Shown here piece after piece: positions 30,383-39,979 of a stretch of DNA of 64,000 nucleotides (position 1 is its first letter; each line of letters opens with the position of its first letter). The DNA lies in NCBI RefSeq assembly GCF_009770985.1, contig NZ_WSRW01000001.1, positions 248,001 to 312,000 on the forward strand. Direction: 5' to 3'. The position numbers were made by a program, and so were the translations under genes. Below the pieces are notes generated by a model, which did no database searches, was not told the DNA's origin, and saw only the letters and a list, made by a program, of their open reading frames with translations. Origin of the DNA: Mucilaginibacter lacusdianchii. GTDB lineage: Bacteria > Bacteroidota > Bacteroidia > Sphingobacteriales > Sphingobacteriaceae.

Positions 30383-31846
30383 TTATTTTACAGCACCTGG
30401 AGTGGTGTAAGGTAAAGTTTGTGGATTGTAAACAGCCCAACCAGCAGACCAATCGGTAGTACCGAAAGCACCTTTGTAAGCAACTGTTTTATCAAAGAAT
30501 GTGTCGTTCAATTTTGTATCAGTAAATGCAGCACCAGTTTCAGCAGGTGAACCAGCTTTTACAGTAAAATTAGGAGCACCAGGATTAGCACTAGCTGCTA
30601 CAATATCTGCCGGATATCTGTAAGGATCAGCAATTAATAGAGCAGCATAGCTATCTGCTACAAATGAATTTTCGGCACGCAGCTTAGTTTCAAAGTCAGC
30701 TTTGTTGGTACCTTTTACTTCGTTTGATTTAATGTTGCAACCGTAAATCAGGTTATTTTTGAACATTAAGTCGCCATTGGTGTAATTAGTGCTAGTAGCT
30801 TTAGACAGACCCGCTTTAGACTCGTCATCAAAATAAATACCTTCAGGAAAACCTGCAAAGATTGAATTGAAAGTGCTGATTGATGAATTTCTGCGGATTT
30901 GTGCAGCGTGTTGGAAGAAACCGTTAATTTTAGTACCAGCAGCAGCTAAAGGACCAACTACGGTTATGTTTGAAAACACAGCTGAAGTTTTTGGAGTTAA
31001 AGCTGAACCATTACCATCGTTGTCAGATTCAAAGCCGTTTGAGCCAGACTGATCGGCTACCAACGGATAACGCTGAGCTAAGGCAAATTGAATTTTACCA
31101 GAGAAACCAAAATCGGTATCAAAGTCATCATCCCAAGCGCCAATTGATAATAAGTGCTTAGCATTTACAGTACCACCGAACCACTCAAAAGAGTCGTCGC
31201 CAGAACGATAAACTTGCACATAATCAATTTCAGTACCGTTACCAACGCCACCCATGGTTAAACCGTTGATTTCGTTATCAACTGAAAACGGAATACCGCC
31301 GAACTCGATACGAACATATTTCAATTTACCAGAGTTGTCGGCTGCATCAGAACCACCGTACTGAATGTATTTAGCAGCGTCGCCACCGCCGGTTGGCGTT
31401 AAACCACCTTCAATACCTACGTTTGAACCTTGGTTTACCGGCGCTTTACCTAACAGGATGATACCACCCCAGTCACCTTCGCGACGACCGCCTGAAGCGA
31501 CGTTTGAAGTGAATACGATAGGTTTATCAGCAGTACCAACAGCCATTATTTTAGCACCTCTGGTAACTACCAATGTAGCTTTAGATGCTTTATCACCTTT
31601 AATAATAGTACCTGGCTCAACAGTTAAAGTTGCGCCGTTGGTAACATAAACAAATCCTTTTAATAAATAAATCTTGTCAGCAGTCCAGGTTGTGTTTGCT
31701 GATATATCACCCGAAACTTCAACTACATTACCGGTATTGGTAACCGGCGGATTAGTAGTAGTAAAATCTTCGTCGCTATTGTTTTTAGAGCAAGATGTTG
31801 CAAATAAGGATAATCCTAACAGTGCAATTAATAGAGGTTTTTTCAT
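30383..31846 (-). CDS. Surface lipoprotein with predicted right-handed beta-helix
   Basis: The product has 487 residues from the ATG at 31844-31846. The lipoprotein signal ends at Cys19 (LGLSLFATSC), followed by SKNNSDED, acidic residues fitting a surface-export signal. The mature part has short repeats typical of beta-helix proteins (YVTNGATLTVEPGTIIKGDK; GAKIMAVGTADKPIVFTSN; GKLKYVRIEFGG; NGLTMGGVGNGTEIDYVQVY). It follows a TonB receptor gene by 79 bp and is probably cotranscribed, so it may be its surface partner for capturing a ligand. Ligand and enzymatic activity are unknown. No type IX secretion C-terminal domain is evident. Confidence 0.75.
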   Translation of the reverse strand: MKKPLLIALLGLSLFATSCSKNNSDEDFTTTNPPVTNTGNVVEVSGDISANTTWTADKIYLLKGFVYVTNGATLTVEPGTIIKGDKASKATLVVTRGAKIMAVGTADKPIVFTSNVASGGRREGDWGGIILLGKAPVNQGSNVGIEGGLTPTGGGDAAKYIQYGGSDAADNSGKLKYVRIEFGGIPFSVDNEINGLTMGGVGNGTEIDYVQVYRSGDDSFEWFGGTVNAKHLLSIGAWDDDFDTDFGFSGKIQFALAQRYPLVADQSGSNGFESDNDGNGSALTPKTSAVFSNITVVGPLAAAGTKINGFFQHAAQIRRNSSISTFNSIFAGFPEGIYFDDESKAGLSKATSTNYTNGDLMFKNNLIYGCNIKSNEVKGTNKADFETKLRAENSFVADSYAALLIADPYRYPADIVAASANPGAPNFTVKAGSPAETGAAFTDTKLNDTFFDKTVAYKGAFGTTDWSAGWAVYNPQTLPYTTPGAVK

Positions 31847-31925
31847 ACTTTTTGTTTTGTGCAAAAGAATTAAATGAAGTTAATGTGAATATGAATGGTA
31901 TGTTAAAAGATTGTAAGCAGGCTAC

Positions 31926-34745
31926 TTAAAATGTGTAATTAACAGACAATGAAATAGTTATGCCAGTAAAATACTTGTTGAATATTTCATCAGAGCGAAC
32001 TGCACCTGTTGATGAATCAGTAATGGTGCTGGCCCCGCTATACTTATGATCTTTAGTATAATCAAAGTAGAATAGCGTGCGGCTGTTAAGCAGGTTGCTG
32101 GTATTTAGTTTTATTTGTCCTTTACCTTTCAGCACACGGTAGCTGGCCTGAAAATCCAGTACATCACGTGGCGCTTCCCAAACATCTTCAAACTTTGACC
32201 GGCCGATGTAAAGTATGCGGCGGCCTATACGGTTGTACAAGGCACTTAAGTTCAGCTTATTTTGAAAGGCATTATATTGTAAACCAGCATTGATGCTATA
32301 GGGTGCTTGTCCCACTAAAGGTCGCTCGGCGTGAAGGTATAAATCCCCGTTAGTCGGGTTTTTTACAATAGATTTTATTAATGATCCGTTTGCGTAAAGA
32401 AATATATTCTTTAACCATGCAGAACCATTGTCAACAAACGATAATGAATGACGAACTTCCAGTTCTGCTCCATAAACGGTTGCCTTTTTTGTATTTATAT
32501 AATCGATTTGAGGAGTAGAATTCCGGTCTTCAAGAGCGGTTTCTATAGCGTTGTTGAAGTGCTTGTAAAACGCCGATACTGAAAGCACTTCTCCTGCTCC
32601 CGGAAAAATTTCATATCGAAGGTCAAAATTATCTATCAGCGTTCTCTTCAAATTAGGATTTCCCTGCAGTGTGAAGATATTTTCATAATCATAGTAAGAG
32701 AAAACAGCTAACTCTCTAAACTCCGGCCTTGCCAGCGTTCGGTAATAGGATGCCCGGAAATTAGATTTAGTCGTTAAGCTGTAGGTATAATTTACTGATG
32801 GTAAAAGGTCAAGATTATCCAGGTGAGCATCTTGGTTAATCACCCCCATCGGCGTTAAGTCCAGGTTGAATTTTTCTGCACGTAAGCCCCATACAACTCT
32901 CGATTTATCACCAATTCTGTTATCCAACATAGCATAACCAAATGCGGTATACGAATGTCCATCATAACTATCACCAGGCCCTGTAATTTCCTCAAAACGA
33001 TAAGCACCGCTATTAATTAAATCTAATCCATACAACGTGCTTAATGGTCTGGACTGGATATCCGGATCTGCTGCATTTAACGCAAGACCTATTAAACGAG
33101 CATCAAAACTACGTTTACGATACTGACCACCCAACCCCACCTTCAAAATGGCTGGCTTGGAAAACATATTGAAATTGTATTGGTCGTTTACACTACCATT
33201 AAACAAGTCTTCATTCAAATTAGAAAACAGGCGATTATTCTCGCGGTTAATGGAAGTGCTGGTTGAAAGAAACGGCACGTTCGGATTGTTCCGATCAGTA
33301 ATATTACGTTGATAACCAACCTTACGTTGATCTGGTTGGATGTTTACCACGTTAGCATATGATAAATTCCAGTTCAATTTGTTTTTATCGTTAAGCTGAT
33401 GTTCGCCCTCAAGGGTTGTTTTGAACAATCCCTTAATAAGCATATCTATTGCGTAATACTGAATATCGCTACCACGACTTTCATCATAACCCGTACGATA
33501 AGTATACTTATCGTCTAAAATACGGTTGTACAAGTTTTTAAAACTGAACTTATTCTTACCTTTTGTGTAAGAAAAGTTAGCTAATCCGCCGATGTTGGTT
33601 GAAAACAAATTAGCCCGATCGCTAAAATTATACACAAAATAATCTCTGGTTATTTCGGGTGTAACCGTTTCGTTGTTATGATAGGTTAACGATCCTACAA
33701 ACCCAAAGCGGCCGCCGTTTTTAAATTCTTTAACCCGGCCAATACTTGCCTGATAATCTTGATAAGGCGTGGCTTTTGACTGACCAATAGTCCAAACACG
33801 CGGCAATCTTCTTAAGGCAGATATTTGCTGCTGACTTGATAAGTTATCAAAATCTTCTTCACTTTTAGGAAAGTTAGACGGCAACTGACGGTAATTATCA
33901 AAAGCAAAGTAATTTTCTGTAAAGCGCGGTCCGTAATTGAAATCTTTAAAGGTTGACTGGCTATTGTAGCTTGCGCCAGCGCTCAAGGTCAAAAAGTTCT
34001 GATCCGGAATATCTTTGGTGATAATCTGAATAGAGCCACCGGCAAAATCGCTCGGCAAATCGGGGGTTGCCGTTTTGCTGATAACAATATTATCTACCAG
34101 GTTGGCCGGAACAATATCAAATGAAAAAGCTTTGCGGTTAGGCTCGGTGCTAGGCAAAGTAGTGTTATCCAGCCGGGCATTATTATAACGGTCGCTCAAA
34201 CCTCTTACTATCACAAAGCGGTTATCCTGAATGGTAGTACCGCTTACCCGTCGCAATGCTTCGCCTGTACTACGGTCGGGGCTGCGGGCAATTTGATCGG
34301 ATGAGATACCATCTGAAATAACGGCTCTGTTTTTTTGCTGAGCATATAATGAGTTAACCGATTCTTGGCGGTAGGTAGCTCTAACAGTTACCTCTTTTAG
34401 CTGCTGAGTATTCGCCTGGTCGAGTGTGATATTTAGCGGTGTAGCAGCATTAGCTTTAATCTGAACATCAGATATTAATTTGTTCTGATAACCTACGTAT
34501 CTTACTAATACTGTATAAGTACCAGCCGGGATATTCACAACCGTATAATCGCCGGTAACATTAGCAGCAGCGCCCAGGTTGGTACCCTGTATTAATACAG
34601 TAGCACCAATAAGCGTTTCGCCGGTTTTGGTATCGGTAATTTTGCCCGACAATTTTCCGGCTGTTTGTGCGTAACCGGATTGAATAGCAACTAATAAAAA
34701 AAGTAACAGAGAATAAGATAAAAGGCGGGGAGTTGAATGTTTCAC
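31926..34745 (-). CDS. TonB-dependent receptor with carboxypeptidase-like domain
   Basis: The product has 939 residues. The signal peptide ends near SGYAQ (about 26). A carboxypeptidase-like regulatory domain (KLSGKITDTKTGETLIGATV) follows, then the plug (ALRRVSGTTIQDNRFVIVRG; SDFAGGSIQIITKDIPDQNF). A 22-strand barrel ends GITISLSVNYTF. The type differs from the Oar-like protein at 26896. It leads a two-gene unit with the beta-helix lipoprotein. A -7-like box TACTTTTG (34766-34773, minus) precedes it by about 20 bp, but no -33 partner is visible, so an alternative sigma factor or activator may be used. Substrate unknown. Confidence 0.9.
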   Translation of the reverse strand: MKHSTPRLLSYSLLLFLLVAIQSGYAQTAGKLSGKITDTKTGETLIGATVLIQGTNLGAAANVTGDYTVVNIPAGTYTVLVRYVGYQNKLISDVQIKANAATPLNITLDQANTQQLKEVTVRATYRQESVNSLYAQQKNRAVISDGISSDQIARSPDRSTGEALRRVSGTTIQDNRFVIVRGLSDRYNNARLDNTTLPSTEPNRKAFSFDIVPANLVDNIVISKTATPDLPSDFAGGSIQIITKDIPDQNFLTLSAGASYNSQSTFKDFNYGPRFTENYFAFDNYRQLPSNFPKSEEDFDNLSSQQQISALRRLPRVWTIGQSKATPYQDYQASIGRVKEFKNGGRFGFVGSLTYHNNETVTPEITRDYFVYNFSDRANLFSTNIGGLANFSYTKGKNKFSFKNLYNRILDDKYTYRTGYDESRGSDIQYYAIDMLIKGLFKTTLEGEHQLNDKNKLNWNLSYANVVNIQPDQRKVGYQRNITDRNNPNVPFLSTSTSINRENNRLFSNLNEDLFNGSVNDQYNFNMFSKPAILKVGLGGQYRKRSFDARLIGLALNAADPDIQSRPLSTLYGLDLINSGAYRFEEITGPGDSYDGHSYTAFGYAMLDNRIGDKSRVVWGLRAEKFNLDLTPMGVINQDAHLDNLDLLPSVNYTYSLTTKSNFRASYYRTLARPEFRELAVFSYYDYENIFTLQGNPNLKRTLIDNFDLRYEIFPGAGEVLSVSAFYKHFNNAIETALEDRNSTPQIDYINTKKATVYGAELEVRHSLSFVDNGSAWLKNIFLYANGSLIKSIVKNPTNGDLYLHAERPLVGQAPYSINAGLQYNAFQNKLNLSALYNRIGRRILYIGRSKFEDVWEAPRDVLDFQASYRVLKGKGQIKLNTSNLLNSRTLFYFDYTKDHKYSGASTITDSSTGAVRSDEIFNKYFTGITISLSVNYTF

Positions 34746-34943
34746 TTTTAACTGATTGATATCGGCAAAAGTATCAGCCCTACATTAGGTGAATATTATT
34801 GTTATATTACCTGTATTTATATGAATTGTTAATCTAATATTACGAACTCAATACTCACTAGCATAAGTTAATACATGCGTCGCCTTTAAGATTTTATTTC
34901 ATTTAGCCTGTTTTAATTAGTAATATTGAAACAAATAAGCTTT

Positions 34944-35792
34944 ATGATTTCAATTGTTGTATCCAGTTACAAACCACAACTACTTCAAAATTTAAAAGTT
35001 AATATTGAAGATACCATTGGTACTGCATACGAATTAATTGTTATTGAAAATGCGAACGCAATGTCGCTAACGAAAGCTTACAACTTAGGGTTTCAGAAAT
35101 CCAAGTATGATATTGTAGCATTTATTCATGAAGATTTGCATATCCACACCGCAAATTGGGGGCAGGTGGTTATACAATACTTTGCTCAAATGCCCAAGCT
35201 AGGCTGTTTAGGCGTTGCAGGTAGTAAATACAAAACTCAGGCCCCTTCTGCCCTATGGGATAATGGTGTTGAAAACAGGGTGATACACATTTTACAACAC
35301 AGAACCAACAATCCATCGGTAATGGAGCATGTGGGTTGGCAAGGTGAAGAAAAGTATACGAATGTGGCCGCTGTAGATGGTGTGTTTATTTGTACAAACA
35401 AAGCAAACGGCTTAGCCTTTAACGAAGCTATACCCGGCTATCACTGTTATGACCTTAACATCGCTTTCGAAGCCAAGGTATACCAACTGGATGTTGTGGT
35501 AACCAACGAAATTTTAATAGAGCACTTTTCGGCAGGCCGGATAGATAATGGATGGTACGCAGCAACAGACATTTTGCACAGCAAGTATCAAAAAACACTG
35601 CCTATCCGCATAAATACTCAATCAAATGCCAAGATAGAGCACTTCAATTATTACCATTATATTTTAGGCGCATACAAAGCAGGCTTAAAAAATTTAAGCC
35701 TGCGGTATTGGAGAATATATTTTTCAAGAATGCCTTTCAGCACGAATCATTTAAAGCTGTTGAAGTTTTTTGCTATGCAATCTCTTAAATGA
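34944..35792 (+). CDS. Glycosyltransferase, GT2-like
   Basis: The product has 282 residues from the ATG at 34944 (MISIVVSSYKPQLLQNLKVN); an in-frame TTG at 34926 is possible but less likely. The N-terminus matches the minus-strand protein at 39980-40888 almost word for word (MISIVVSSYK; then FIHEDLHIHTANWG versus FSHEDVLFDTANWG; VAAVDGVFIC versus VASVDGIFMC). The two are paralogues. The HED triplet takes the place of the DxD motif. It stands alone on the plus strand at the downstream border of the ABC-dependent polysaccharide locus, suggesting inversion or independent acquisition. No promoter consensus is visible in 34746-34943. Confidence 0.75.
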   Translation: MISIVVSSYKPQLLQNLKVNIEDTIGTAYELIVIENANAMSLTKAYNLGFQKSKYDIVAFIHEDLHIHTANWGQVVIQYFAQMPKLGCLGVAGSKYKTQAPSALWDNGVENRVIHILQHRTNNPSVMEHVGWQGEEKYTNVAAVDGVFICTNKANGLAFNEAIPGYHCYDLNIAFEAKVYQLDVVVTNEILIEHFSAGRIDNGWYAATDILHSKYQKTLPIRINTQSNAKIEHFNYYHYILGAYKAGLKNLSLRYWRIYFSRMPFSTNHLKLLKFFAMQSLK

Positions 35793-35815
35793 GGATGAGG
35801 TGCAAAGCAGGATTG

Positions 35816-36958
35816 TTATATGTTACGGATTACTTCTTCCAGCTTCTCCGCAAAAACATCATAGTTTAACCTGGTTTCAAACTCTTTGCGTGAGGTTTTA
35901 GAAAGTAATCGATATTGCTCTTTATCCTGCCAAACTTCAGCCCATCTTTCGGCAAATGCTTCGGCCGATTCGGATTGACCCAGCATAAAGCCATTTACAC
36001 CTTCTTTTATAATTTCGGGAATGCCGCCGGTATTACGGCCTAATGATGGCAAACCATAAGCGTTAGCCTCGCAAAACACACAGCCATAACATTCGGCCAG
36101 TGAAGGCAATATAAGCGCTGTTGAAGTTTTCAGCAGTTCATCAAACTTCGCCGCTTCGGCAGGTACGTTTTTTCTTAAAAAGCCTACGTTGTTTACAAAA
36201 GGTTCAAATTCGGCAGATATTTTAGGGGTGCTTCCTACAATGGTTAATGTACTTTTTACACCCAATTTGTTTAGATGGGCTACCATGCGCAACGCATCAG
36301 GCCCGCCTTTGCGTTCCCAGGCAATACCTAAAAAAAGCAGGTTGCAATTGTTATCAGCAACACGCTTATCAATCCAGCTATCTACTTCATCAGGTTTAGG
36401 TACATAGGTAATGTTAGCACCAAGTGGGATAGTAAACACTTTAGATGCCGGCATATGATAATCTGACAATGCACTTTGACTAGCCCAGTCGGCCGAGAAT
36501 ACGGCTGCCGCTGTGCGATCGAGCGCTTTGCCGTACATATCATTACCCGCTTTGATACTTCGCTCAGTCAGGTTACAAAAATCGCCGTAATATCCCACCA
36601 ATGTAGCAAAAGTCGTATCATGTATAGATACGGCAGGTTGCTTAAATGTAGTATATGCTAAGAAATCGGCATGAATGCTCAGCACCACATCGGGCTGAAT
36701 ACGCGCTACCTCGGCGTCAAACTGGCGGCCAATGGCCTGCAATACCGTTTTTTCAACGCTTGACATAAACCACTTTTTTTGAAAGCGGTAATAATATCTT
36801 CTAAGCCAGTTGTAATACCAAGGTTCAGCAGGTTTATCTAAAGCGATACCCACTACCTGATGTCCGCGTTTTTCAAGAGCAGGAATAATATATGCAGGGA
36901 TACCCGACCAGGTTTTTACCGAACGCGGGTCGCCTAAGCTAGCTATAGCAATTTTCAT
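35816..36958 (-). CDS. Glycosyltransferase, GT4
   Basis: The product has 380 residues. It begins MKIAIASLGDPRSVKTWSGI, the GT-B first strand plus a W-S-G-I-P acceptor loop. The C-terminal domain has LLFLGIAWERKGGPDALRMV (donor-binding strand with the conserved R-K-G) and the EX7E motif in PSLAECYGCVFCEANAYGLP, where the two glutamates bind the nucleotide sugar. It is cytoplasmic and the last gene of the minus-strand polysaccharide operon that starts at 47379. It ends head-to-head 24 bp from the plus-strand paralogue gene. Sugar unknown. Confidence 0.85.
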   Translation of the reverse strand: MKIAIASLGDPRSVKTWSGIPAYIIPALEKRGHQVVGIALDKPAEPWYYNWLRRYYYRFQKKWFMSSVEKTVLQAIGRQFDAEVARIQPDVVLSIHADFLAYTTFKQPAVSIHDTTFATLVGYYGDFCNLTERSIKAGNDMYGKALDRTAAAVFSADWASQSALSDYHMPASKVFTIPLGANITYVPKPDEVDSWIDKRVADNNCNLLFLGIAWERKGGPDALRMVAHLNKLGVKSTLTIVGSTPKISAEFEPFVNNVGFLRKNVPAEAAKFDELLKTSTALILPSLAECYGCVFCEANAYGLPSLGRNTGGIPEIIKEGVNGFMLGQSESAEAFAERWAEVWQDKEQYRLLSKTSRKEFETRLNYDVFAEKLEEVIRNI

Positions 36959-36967
36959 GTAGTAAAA

Positions 36968-37891
36968 TTATACGGTTGATGATTTTTGCCAGGCCGTGCG
37001 GGCTTGTTCAATGGCTTCATGCTCGGCCATAAATATGGCTTTACGCAAGCCGCTTATCTTTTTGGTTTTGCTCAGATAGCGAATTTTTTTCAAGATAGCA
37101 TTTTCGGGATAGTCTTTAAAGTAACCCCAAATTCTGCCCAGCATATAATGTGAATAAGCATGCCCGGCAGCTATTTTGATCAAGTATTCATGATCTAAAC
37201 GCGATTTAGGGATAATGTGCAACAGTTCCAGTTCGGGCATTACTCCGGCTATATATTCAGACTGACAGGCATGTAAAGCCAAGTCAACATCACCACCTGA
37301 TAGCAAAGCTCCACCGGTACGGTCTAGTCCGGCCGATATGGCACGTTTGGCACAGGATTCAACATAATTTAATGCTACGGATTTTAAGATGAACATACCC
37401 GCACCATAAGGAATAGCTTTGCTAAACTTCACCTCGCTTGAGTAGTAAGATCTGGTCTCTTCACGTAAGGCAAGCATTATGGTATAAGGCGTTTCTTCTT
37501 TGGTGGGCTGCACCTCAAATTCCGGGATGATTTTGCCGGCACCCAATGTTCCGATGAGTGGGTTTTTCTGAAACTGGTTAAGCCCCAGCTCCAGGTAATT
37601 TTCTTTCAAACAGTTATCATCATCAACAAATAACAGAATATCAGCCTTAGCATTAACAATACCACATATTCTGGCAGGGGTTAAGCCTAACTTATCTTCG
37701 CGCACAATACGTGCATTGGGATGCCATGAAAGATCAATTGTTTCGCTAAGCTGTGTTTTGCTGCCGTTATCAATAAGGAGTAGTTCCCACTGTGCAAATT
37801 CTAAAGTTTGCACTTTTAATGATTCCCATACTCGGTTCAAATACTCTAAACGAGGATTATGTGTACAGATGATGAGCGAAATTCTTAACAT
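36968..37891 (-). CDS. Glycosyltransferase, GT2
   Basis: The product has 307 residues. The GT-A fold is clear: MLRISLIICTHNPRLEYLNR (first strand and T-H-N loop), ELLLIDNGSK, and the DxD-like ADILLFVDDDNCLKENYLE near residue 96. A later GGALLSGGDVDLALHAC block around 205 holds the acidic catalytic region. It is cytoplasmic, 9 bp before the GT4 gene at 35816. It is similar in outline to the other family 2 genes of this locus but not a recent duplicate. Confidence 0.85.
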   Translation of the reverse strand: MLRISLIICTHNPRLEYLNRVWESLKVQTLEFAQWELLLIDNGSKTQLSETIDLSWHPNARIVREDKLGLTPARICGIVNAKADILLFVDDDNCLKENYLELGLNQFQKNPLIGTLGAGKIIPEFEVQPTKEETPYTIMLALREETRSYYSSEVKFSKAIPYGAGMFILKSVALNYVESCAKRAISAGLDRTGGALLSGGDVDLALHACQSEYIAGVMPELELLHIIPKSRLDHEYLIKIAAGHAYSHYMLGRIWGYFKDYPENAILKKIRYLSKTKKISGLRKAIFMAEHEAIEQARTAWQKSSTV

Positions 37892-37924
37892 ATGAGGATG
37901 AATGCTTGCTGTAATTTATATGAC

Positions 37925-38971
37925 TTAACGATTAGCGCTGATGACCTGCTGGTAATGCTGTAAATGTTCGCCGGCTATTTTGTACCAGTCCATTTCATTT
38001 AAAGCAAAGTCACGTTGCTGCTTGGCTATTTTATTCCGGTAGTCTTCATCGCTTTGAAATTTGCTGAACAGTTCTACCATCCCTACGCTGTCATTATTGG
38101 CGATTAATGGATAAATGTCGCCGCCACCGTATGATCGGATACCACCAACATCGGTAGTGATAACAGGTAGGCCGGTTGATATAGCTTGAATAATGGCGGT
38201 ATTAGCCCCGCTATCATCCATCGGCATCAGCAATACGTAGCTGGTTTGGTAATACCACAGCATTTCCTCGTCAGTTAACTTTTCATGAAAAAACACATTC
38301 GAAAAAGCTGACAGCTTTTGGAGCGCTGCATGACCGCGCTGATGGCCGGGAACAATGAAATGGTATTCAAATTCGCGCGACAGGTTACTTTCAATCATGT
38401 TGTATACCTGCAAAAACATATCAAAGTTTCGAAGGAAAGAACCCACAAACAACACCTTCTTTTTATTCACGTCCTGCGTTGGTCCGGGTTTAAAAAAGTT
38501 GGTATCCACGCCATGCCTGATAAACTTCATCCGGTTAGGGTTGGTATATTCGCCAAACTGCTCAAGTTCTTCTTTATACAGGATGATTCCGTTATTTAAG
38601 TACTCCAACTGCTTTAAACGCTCCTTTTTCCAAAAAGACACAGGAAAGTGTATAGTACCAAACAGGTTGTTTTTTTTGTTAAAAGTTTCAAAAAGCTTAA
38701 GGTTGCCATCAGCATATAATATATGGGAAACATCATGACTGGTTCCTTTTCTCAAAAACTTGTAAGCTGCCCAAATACCATCATTACGGATGTTGCCCAG
38801 CTTACCGTTGTACCACATATTAACACCCTTACCCAAGGCCCTGATAAGTTTAGAATCGGGCGAGTAGGTTGTTGTTACCTTAGTACCTTGCGGAAAGTAA
38901 TTACCCAAACATTCGTAGCCCGAATATTTTCCGAACCATGGCACGCCGTTAACCAGTATATTTACCTTCAT
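37925..38971 (-). CDS. Glycosyltransferase, GT4-like
   Basis: The product has 348 residues. The N-terminal domain starts MKVNILVNGVPWFGKYSGYE. The C-terminal half contains KKVLFVGSFLRNFDMFLQVY (donor strand) and MPMDDSGANTAIIQAISTGL, which occupies the EX7E position although the glutamates are replaced by Asp/Gln. It ends with a helix typical of GT-B proteins (MDWYKIAGEHLQHYQQV). The unusual EX7E region means a divergent subfamily. It lies within the ABC-dependent locus, 33 bp before the GT2 gene. Confidence 0.75.
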   Translation of the reverse strand: MKVNILVNGVPWFGKYSGYECLGNYFPQGTKVTTTYSPDSKLIRALGKGVNMWYNGKLGNIRNDGIWAAYKFLRKGTSHDVSHILYADGNLKLFETFNKKNNLFGTIHFPVSFWKKERLKQLEYLNNGIILYKEELEQFGEYTNPNRMKFIRHGVDTNFFKPGPTQDVNKKKVLFVGSFLRNFDMFLQVYNMIESNLSREFEYHFIVPGHQRGHAALQKLSAFSNVFFHEKLTDEEMLWYYQTSYVLLMPMDDSGANTAIIQAISTGLPVITTDVGGIRSYGGGDIYPLIANNDSVGMVELFSKFQSDEDYRNKIAKQQRDFALNEMDWYKIAGEHLQHYQQVISANR

Positions 38972-38999
38972 TATATGGATAGTATTAGAATTTAATTTA

Positions 39000-39977
39000 T
39001 TAACTCAGCTGCTTGGGTTGCCCTGTAACTTTACTGAATGCCTTTTTTGCTTTTTCATTTACTTTTGCTACCGACCTTGAAACAATAGTTTTAACTACAA
39101 AAGTCTTTTCGAACAAACCACTACTCAACAACGCATTATGAAAGTAGAATTTCACTTTTTGTGTTTGATTCAACAAGCCTAAATGGCCAAACAGCCAATC
39201 AATTTTAATATGGGGATCAATGCTGAACTTTTGCTCGGCAAACTTTAAAAACTCAATACAAGCTTGAATTTTTAATTTATAGCTGCTGGTTTTGTCTGAT
39301 GAAATATTAAATCCACCCATTCGCCAAGAGGCTGGTGCGCCACCAATAGTATATATACCGGTTTGCTCGCTGAAATTTATCCAGGCGGCGTCATCGGCAC
39401 ACCAAGCCAGCGGAAATTCTACAAATCCGTTTTTCTCGATATAGATACGTCGCGAAAAAATATATTCGCAAGCCGAGCTGATGCATGTGCCGGTTAAACG
39501 ACGCGTTAAGAATGATTCGGCCGTTTCAAAATGGGGATGAGGTTGAGCAGGTCTGATAATTGTGCCGTTATCATCAATAATTTGCACATTAAATCTGATT
39601 AAATCTTTGTCGCTTGAGTATGCATCACCAATAAATTGGTAAAAGCGATCAACAGCATCGGCTGGCATCAAATCATCATCACTAAACAACCAAATGTAAG
39701 GTTCGTCACTGCTTAAATTAATGCAACGCTCCCACTGTTTGGTTAAAGATTTACCGCCCAAGTTATCAGTAAACCGATGATAGACTATTTTTTTCCTGAA
39801 TTCATCACTCACGCTATCTAACGCCCTCTGAATAGAATTTGGACTATTATCATCACCAATATAAACAGTAAAGTTTTGGTTGGTTTGCTTTTCAATAGCT
39901 TGCAAAGCATCCAAAATATACCTGTCTTTATAAAAAGGTATAATGATGGCTAAGTATGTAGGTTGCGTTTCGATAAT
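39000..39977 (-). CDS. Glycosyltransferase, GT2, with no canonical start codon
   Basis: The protein has about 305-325 residues. The open frame shows the whole GT-A core, TYLAIIIPFYKDRYILDALQ then TVYIGDDNSP and the metal-binding WLFSDDDLMP. The only standard start codon is TTG at 39912-39914, which would remove the first strand (LAIIIPFY). Upstream, the frame stays open to just beyond the neighbouring stop codon but contains no ATG, GTG or in-frame TTG. Translation from ATA (39978-39980) or ATT (39975-39977), coupled to the stop of the preceding gene, is possible, or a start was lost by mutation or sequencing error. I give the longer extent. Confidence 0.65.
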   Translation of the reverse strand: MIETQPTYLAIIIPFYKDRYILDALQAIEKQTNQNFTVYIGDDNSPNSIQRALDSVSDEFRKKIVYHRFTDNLGGKSLTKQWERCINLSSDEPYIWLFSDDDLMPADAVDRFYQFIGDAYSSDKDLIRFNVQIIDDNGTIIRPAQPHPHFETAESFLTRRLTGTCISSACEYIFSRRIYIEKNGFVEFPLAWCADDAAWINFSEQTGIYTIGGAPASWRMGGFNISSDKTSSYKLKIQACIEFLKFAEQKFSIDPHIKIDWLFGHLGLLNQTQKVKFYFHNALLSSGLFEKTFVVKTIVSRSVAKVNEKAKKAFSKVTGQPKQLS

Positions 39978-39979
39978 TA

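Noticed and set aside
34746..34943. Possible riboswitch upstream of the TonB receptor
   Set aside because: No cobalamin or other riboswitch core motifs are visible and the region is short and AT-rich.
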